This document shows positions 6,373 through 10,013 of a stretch of DNA of 10,013 nucleotides, one piece after another. Below the pieces are notes generated by a model. The model had not been told where the DNA came from. It made no database searches and saw only the letters and a program-made list of their open reading frames with translations. A program made the position numbers and the translations under genes. This DNA is from Candidatus Krumholzibacteriia bacterium. Its GTDB lineage: Bacteria; Krumholzibacteriota; Krumholzibacteriia; LZORAL124-64-63. Where the stretch lies: the NCBI GenBank assembly GCA_030643455.1, contig DAOWLV010000078.1, positions 1 through 10,013 of the forward strand. The letters run 5' to 3'. Position 1 is the stretch's first letter. Each line of letters begins with the position of its first letter.

Positions 6373-7169
6373 TGACTCTGTTCTTGAATACCACAGGTGG
6401 CGCAGCCCCGGGGGCAGACATTTCCACCAGGGAATCCCCTATGCGTGACACACCGGGGGACCAGGTCCCGGAATCCCCATTTTCCCGGCTGCTTTCCGGC
6501 AAAATCGCTGGATCCCGGGAAAACCAGGGGAAATCCGACCCTGAGCCGGGCGTTGACTCCACGCCCAAACCGGATGCCAAAGGCACCTTCGGGCAGGTCC
6601 TCGGCAATGATGGTTCCATTGCAGCCACTTTCGAGTCCTGGGTCGGGTTGGCAAACCTGCTTCAGATCATGGAACCAACAGTGCCCCTCAACGGACCGGT
6701 ACAGGATTCATCCTTGTCCGGTGGAGTTCCCGCGGAATTCCAGTCACGCCTGGCGGAGGATATCGCTGCGAATTTTTCGGATCGAAACGGGGTTCAGACC
6801 ATCACCCTGAAACTCGAGGCAGACCACCTCGGGCAAGTTGATGTCAGGTTGCAGGCCAAGGCGGACCACCTGACGGTCCGATTGCTGGCCGACACTCTGG
6901 AATCGGAGGCGGCCCTGCGGGGAAACATGAAGGAATTGAGCGAGGCGATCCAGAAGCGGGTCGGCCGGTTTCAACACGTGGAAGTGCGGGTTGATTTGAA
7001 GGGTAGCGAGGACCCTGGCAAGGAATACACCGATGATGACCCCCGCCATTCTCCGGACCGGGACCCGCGGGGCGATGGCCGACAGGACCCGGAAGCCGAA
7101 AGTGGCCCGGAGAATCCCATCACGACGGAAATGGAAACGGCACCCGAAAACCGGGTGCAAGGAGGATAG
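6372..7169 (+). CDS. fliK: Flagellar hook-length control protein FliK
   Basis: This 265-residue protein lies between the MotE-like gene and flgD, the usual place for fliK. FliK is secreted during hook growth, acts as a molecular ruler, and switches export specificity through FlhB. The first about 125 residues are Pro/Gly/Ser-rich and low in predicted order, as in FliK N-termini. Residues about 128-210 form the conserved C-terminal hook-length domain: ITLKLEADHLGQVDVRLQAK, then DHLTVRLLADTLESEAALRGNMKELSEAIQKR. This matches the family pattern 'l.L.P..LG.v.v.l....g.l.v.l.a....r..L......L...L'. A charged, disordered tail of about 55 residues follows (EYTDDDPRHSPDRDPRGDGR and onward). The total is short for FliK, which is often near 400. 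The ATG at 6372 overlaps the upstream stop; the gene ends 3 nt before flgD. Confidence 0.88.
   Translation: MTLFLNTTGGAAPGADISTRESPMRDTPGDQVPESPFSRLLSGKIAGSRENQGKSDPEPGVDSTPKPDAKGTFGQVLGNDGSIAATFESWVGLANLLQIMEPTVPLNGPVQDSSLSGGVPAEFQSRLAEDIAANFSDRNGVQTITLKLEADHLGQVDVRLQAKADHLTVRLLADTLESEAALRGNMKELSEAIQKRVGRFQHVEVRVDLKGSEDPGKEYTDDDPRHSPDRDPRGDGRQDPEAESGPENPITTEMETAPENRVQGG
7140..7158 (+). repeat. Perfect 7-bp hairpin abutting the flgD Shine-Dalgarno
   Basis: GCACCCG (7140-7146) and CGGGTGC (7152-7158) are perfect complements with a 5-nt AAAAC loop, inside the last codons of fliK. The very next base begins the strong AAGGAGG ribosome binding site of flgD (7159-7165). The hairpin does not itself hide the Shine-Dalgarno but sits against its 5' side, where it could hold the site open, or slow ribosomes finishing fliK. 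No T-run follows, so it is not a terminator. Confidence 0.45.
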
Positions 7170-7172
7170 ATC

Positions 7173-7820
7173 ATGCCGGTCGCAGGAATCACTGATGGAT
7201 ATGGACCCGTGGTGGGGCAGCCAACCCGGGATTACACGGCAGTCGACAAGATGGATTTCATGACGCTGCTTGTGGCGCAGATCAAGAACCAGGACCCCTT
7301 GAGTCCCATGGATAACGCCCAGTTCACGTCACAGATTACACAGTTCACGATGCTGGACGAGATGAAGTCCATGAACGCCAGGCTGGAGGAAAACCTTCTG
7401 GTCGGACAGGCCATCAACAACACGGCCATGCTGGGACTGGTCGGCAAGAGTGTCACCGTCGAGGGCAACAAGGTCTGGATGACTGAAGGTGTCGCCTCCG
7501 AAAGCGTACTGGCGGCCGATGGACCCGGAACGGTGGTCATCGAGGTTACCGACGACTCCGGACATGTGGTTGCGACATACCAGAAGACCATCGAACGCGG
7601 GCTCAACGACGTGACCTGGGATGGTGAACTCGACGACGGCGAACAGGCCGGAGATGGTACCTATTCAATCTCCGTGAAACCCGCCGACGGAAGCGATGAT
7701 TTTTCCTTTACCACGCTCATGACGGGGCCGGTCGAAGGTCTGCGGTACGAAAACAATACCGCGCTGGTCATCATCGGGGGCGTGGAATTCTACGTGTCCG
7801 ACATCTACAAGGTTAGTTAA
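7173..7820 (+). CDS. flgD: Flagellar hook assembly cap protein FlgD
   Basis: This is a 215-residue FlgD, the scaffolding cap at the tip of the growing hook that inserts FlgE subunits and is later discarded. The N-terminal export and assembly region is diagnostic: DKMDFMTLLVAQIKNQDPLSPMD, then TSQITQFTMLDEMKSMNARLE (about residues 25-72). This is the FlgD 'FL.LLv.QlknQDPl.P.dn.efiaQlaqfs.leqm..mn' pattern. GLVGKSVTVEGNKVWM opens the tudor-like beta domain. An Ig-like domain follows, with VIEVTDDSGHVVATYQKTIERGLNDVTWDGELDDGEQAGDGTYSISV (the 'G...v.WDG....G..vpdG.Y.' motif). The end VEGLRYENNTALVIIGGVEFYVSDIYKV is typical. The ATG at 7173 has a perfect AAGGAGG 7 nt upstream. It lies between fliK and flgE, all three acting in hook building. 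Confidence 0.97.
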   Translation: MPVAGITDGYGPVVGQPTRDYTAVDKMDFMTLLVAQIKNQDPLSPMDNAQFTSQITQFTMLDEMKSMNARLEENLLVGQAINNTAMLGLVGKSVTVEGNKVWMTEGVASESVLAADGPGTVVIEVTDDSGHVVATYQKTIERGLNDVTWDGELDDGEQAGDGTYSISVKPADGSDDFSFTTLMTGPVEGLRYENNTALVIIGGVEFYVSDIYKVS

Positions 7821-7863
7821 TCGGGCGGCCAGGAAGGCACGGCCCATCAAGCGGGAGGATCCC

Positions 7864-9906
7864 ATGTTCAGGTCTCTATATTCCGGCATTTCGGGAATGT
7901 CGGCCCAGATCACCAATCTCGACGTCATCGGCAACAATATCGCCAACAGCAGCACCGTTGGTTTCAAGGCCGGTCGGGTGACCTTCAGCGATATGCTCTC
8001 GCAGACCATTCGGGGGGCCACCCGGCCCGAAACCGGAGGCCTGGGGGGGACAAACCCCCAACAGATCGGCCTTGGTACCAGGGTAGGCAGCATCGACACG
8101 ATATTCAGCCAGGGCAACTTCCAGACCACCGGCAGGAAAACCGATCTCGCCATCCAGGGCAATGGCTTCTTCATCCTCAATAACGGCACGCACACCCTGT
8201 ACAGCAGAGCCGGCGTCTTTGGGTTGGACAGCCAGAGCATACTGGTCAATCCGACCACGGGCTGGCGCGTGCAGGGTGTCATGGCCGACTCCATGGGGAA
8301 CATCGGGACCGGACCGTTGACCGACATCTTCATCGATCCGGGCCTGGTCATGCCTGCGAGTGCTTCAACGGACGTTCAGCTCATGGGCAACCTGGACTCG
8401 AGCAGCGATGCAACCGGAACCGTCACCCAGAGTCAAATTTTCCTGGCGGCGGCGGACGGTTCCGATCTGTTGACTGCCACCAGCGGCATGGGACAGGGTC
8501 CACTGGGCCTGACGGCCGGCGATGTCATCCAGTTGAACGGGACGGCGGGCGGACTGCCCCTTGGGGTCAGTGCTTTCACAGTGGCCGACGGCTCCACCCT
8601 CGGGGATCTGGTATCATGGTTGAACCGTTCCATGGCCACCGCCCAGAGGAATGTGGATTTCACCATCGACTCCTCTGGCGCCCTCCAGGTCACCAACAAC
8701 TCAGGGCAGGATCTGAACGGCATGTCCCTGTCGGCGGGCAATCTGTCGGCTTTCAATGAGAATTTCCGTTTCGATTCGACGATTCCTTCCGGGCAGACGG
8801 CCAGGACCAATGAACTGCGCAGTTATGCGGCGGAATCGGATCTGCTGGCCAACCTCTACGACGCGAACGGTTACCCCCTGAATATCGATTTGAGCAATCC
8901 CGCGGCCTCCCTGACGTTGGGCGGTTCCGTGGGGGGGACACCGGTCACCGACCACACCATGCCCGTCGGTCCCGGATCAACCCTCGGCGACCTGATGCAG
9001 GAACTCCAGAACACTCTGGGCATCAATTCAAATCCCGTGGCACTCAATGACACGGGCCAGATCATCGTGACCGGCGAGGTCGGCACCGATGCCGCCATCA
9101 GTGGGATTTCGGTTCGTGAAACGGGAATCAGCAACCCGGTTCTCGAAGGGGCCTTCAGTTTCACACAGACCCAGGCAGCAACGGATGCCCAGGTCTTTTC
9201 CCTGGCGACTACCGTGTACGACTCCCTCGGCGACGAACACACGGTGGCCTTCTCCTTCGAGAAGATTCCCGGCCAGAACGAATGGATCTGGACGGCCAGC
9301 ATGGAGGGCGGGGAAACCATTCTTTCCGGCGGGTCCGGCCGGGTCGCGTTTGCCGACAACGGGGCACTCAGCAGTTACACCTTCGACGACGGGTCCGGCG
9401 CCCTGACCTTTCAACCGCAGCCCAATGGGACCCAGGGCGCGGCCAACGTGGTTCTCAATATTGATTTCGGGGAAGTGGGCACCTTGACGGGTCTGACACA
9501 GTTCGAGGGGACAGGAGTCATGCAGTCCATCGCCGACGGGTATGGCGCGGGAACCCTCCTGGATTTCAGCATCGACCTGAACGGAGTGATCACCGGGATC
9601 TTCTCCAACGACACGACCCAGGACCTGGCCCGGATCGGCCTGGCCCGGTTCGTCAATCAGGAGGGCCTGCACCGTGTGGCCAACAACACATACAGGATCA
9701 GCGGAAATTCCGGCCTGCCTCAAGAAACCTTCGCGGGCGAGGGCAACGCGGTTTCATTCCTGTCCGGAGCGCTGGAAAACAGCAACGTGGACCTGGCCAA
9801 GGAGTTCACGGACCTGATCGTGGCCCAGCGCGCCTTCCAGGCCAACAGCCGGGTCATCACCACCGCTGATCAGGTGATGCTGGAACTTATCAATATGGTG
9901 GGTTGA
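7864..9906 (+). CDS. flgE: Flagellar hook protein FlgE, long form with duplicated insert
   Basis: This 680-residue hook subunit is well above the about 400 of enterobacterial FlgE. The rod/hook D0 start is MFRSLYSGISGMSAQITNLDVIGNNIANSSTVGFKAGRVTF. TDLAIQGNGFFILN is the conserved axial-protein segment. The FlgE D2-type region starts near residue 450 (TTVYDSLGDEHTVAFSFEK). The C-terminal D0 helix is residues 637-680 (LENSNVDLAKEFTDLIVAQR, then AFQANSRVITTADQVMLELINMV). The extra length lies mostly at residues about 195-430. There, two related units each contain a beta stretch, then STLGDL (residues 244-249 and 372-377) and a short helix, resembling flagellin/hook IN-type domains. These probably form extra surface domains outside the conserved tube. 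There are no cysteines. The ATG at 7864 has GGGAGG at 7853-7858. It is the main structural product of the sigma-54-driven unit. Confidence 0.97.
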   Translation: MFRSLYSGISGMSAQITNLDVIGNNIANSSTVGFKAGRVTFSDMLSQTIRGATRPETGGLGGTNPQQIGLGTRVGSIDTIFSQGNFQTTGRKTDLAIQGNGFFILNNGTHTLYSRAGVFGLDSQSILVNPTTGWRVQGVMADSMGNIGTGPLTDIFIDPGLVMPASASTDVQLMGNLDSSSDATGTVTQSQIFLAAADGSDLLTATSGMGQGPLGLTAGDVIQLNGTAGGLPLGVSAFTVADGSTLGDLVSWLNRSMATAQRNVDFTIDSSGALQVTNNSGQDLNGMSLSAGNLSAFNENFRFDSTIPSGQTARTNELRSYAAESDLLANLYDANGYPLNIDLSNPAASLTLGGSVGGTPVTDHTMPVGPGSTLGDLMQELQNTLGINSNPVALNDTGQIIVTGEVGTDAAISGISVRETGISNPVLEGAFSFTQTQAATDAQVFSLATTVYDSLGDEHTVAFSFEKIPGQNEWIWTASMEGGETILSGGSGRVAFADNGALSSYTFDDGSGALTFQPQPNGTQGAANVVLNIDFGEVGTLTGLTQFEGTGVMQSIADGYGAGTLLDFSIDLNGVITGIFSNDTTQDLARIGLARFVNQEGLHRVANNTYRISGNSGLPQETFAGEGNAVSFLSGALENSNVDLAKEFTDLIVAQRAFQANSRVITTADQVMLELINMVG

Positions 9907-9947
9907 ACCGACCCGGACGGTTTCACCGGCGCAAGGAGCTAAAGTTC

Positions 9948-10013
9948 ATGATAAAAGTCACGAAACTAAATGGGAACGAACTGGTCGTGAACGCGGATCT
10001 TATCGAGTTCATC
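9948..10013 (+). CDS. flbD: FlbD-family small flagellar protein, N-terminal part (3' truncated by window edge)
   Basis: An open frame of 22 codons runs from ATG 9948 to the window end. The visible residues, MIKVTKLNGNELVVNADLIE then FI, match the start of the short FlbD family (about 65-80 residues) found next to flgE in Bacillus, Thermotoga, spirochaetes and others ('MI.lTrLNG..f.lNpdlIe.iE'). Its function is not well settled; this small protein is not the same as the Caulobacter FlbD response regulator. AAGGAG at 9933-9938 is the ribosome binding site. The 41-nt gap after flgE has only a weak CGGT/ACCG stem and no terminator, so it is probably in the same transcript. Confidence 0.85.
   Translation, partial: MIKVTKLNGNELVVNADLIEFI

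Noticed and set aside
7864..9906. Possible lysinoalanine cross-linking of the hook as in spirochaetes.
   Set aside because: That cross-link needs a conserved cysteine, and this FlgE has none.
9907..9947. Possible terminator between flgE and flbD.
   Set aside because: The stem is only four base pairs (CGGT/ACCG) and no T-run follows.

Overview
This window is a single-strand block of flagellar structural and export genes, all on the + strand. It runs flgC (3' end only), fliE, fliF, fliG, fliH, fliI, fliJ, a MotE-like gene, fliK, flgD, flgE and the first 22 codons of an flbD-like gene. The sequence is GC-rich. It shows genuine Shine-Dalgarno sequences, frequent GTG starts and almost no intergenic space. 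No mobile element, tRNA, rRNA or CRISPR array was seen. The gene order flgC-fliEFGHIJ-(motE)-fliK-flgD-flgE-flbD resembles the large che/fla operon of Bacillus, Thermotoga and spirochaetes. A textbook sigma-54 (RpoN) -24/-12 element inside the block points instead to a Gram-negative-type lineage in which RpoN controls hook genes. Deltaproteobacteria-like groups or a candidate phylum with similar flagella would fit, but the organism cannot be named from this sequence.

Region 1 (1-5653) encodes the base of the flagellum and its export ATPase. FlgC is a proximal rod protein, FliE joins the rod to the MS ring, FliF is the MS ring and FliG is the rotor/switch protein. FliH, FliI and FliJ are the stator-like peripheral stalk, ATPase and central stalk of the type III export apparatus. 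fliF/fliG overlap by 11 nt, fliG/fliH by 20 nt, fliH/fliI by about 20 nt, and fliI/fliJ share TGATG. This suggests strong translational coupling.

Region 2 (5654-5850) is the only sizeable gap (197 nt). It begins with a small hairpin just after fliJ that may be a weak terminator. An AT-richer stretch follows, then a full-consensus sigma-54 promoter at 5776-5791, about 60 nt before the next start codon.

Region 3 (5851-10013) is the hook-assembly unit: a membrane-anchored MotE-like protein, FliK (hook-length control), FlgD (hook cap), FlgE (hook, unusually large at 680 residues) and the start of FlbD. The sigma-54 element probably allows this unit to be switched on as a later class, after the basal body and export gate exist. 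In related operons motA/motB and fliL/fliM often follow flbD, but that lies outside the window.

The window is largely a canonical flagellar locus. I found no sign of an undescribed system. The points worth a second look are the internal sigma-54 promoter, the MotE-like gene it drives, the duplicated domain in FlgE, the short FliK, and two perfect hairpins at gene junctions.
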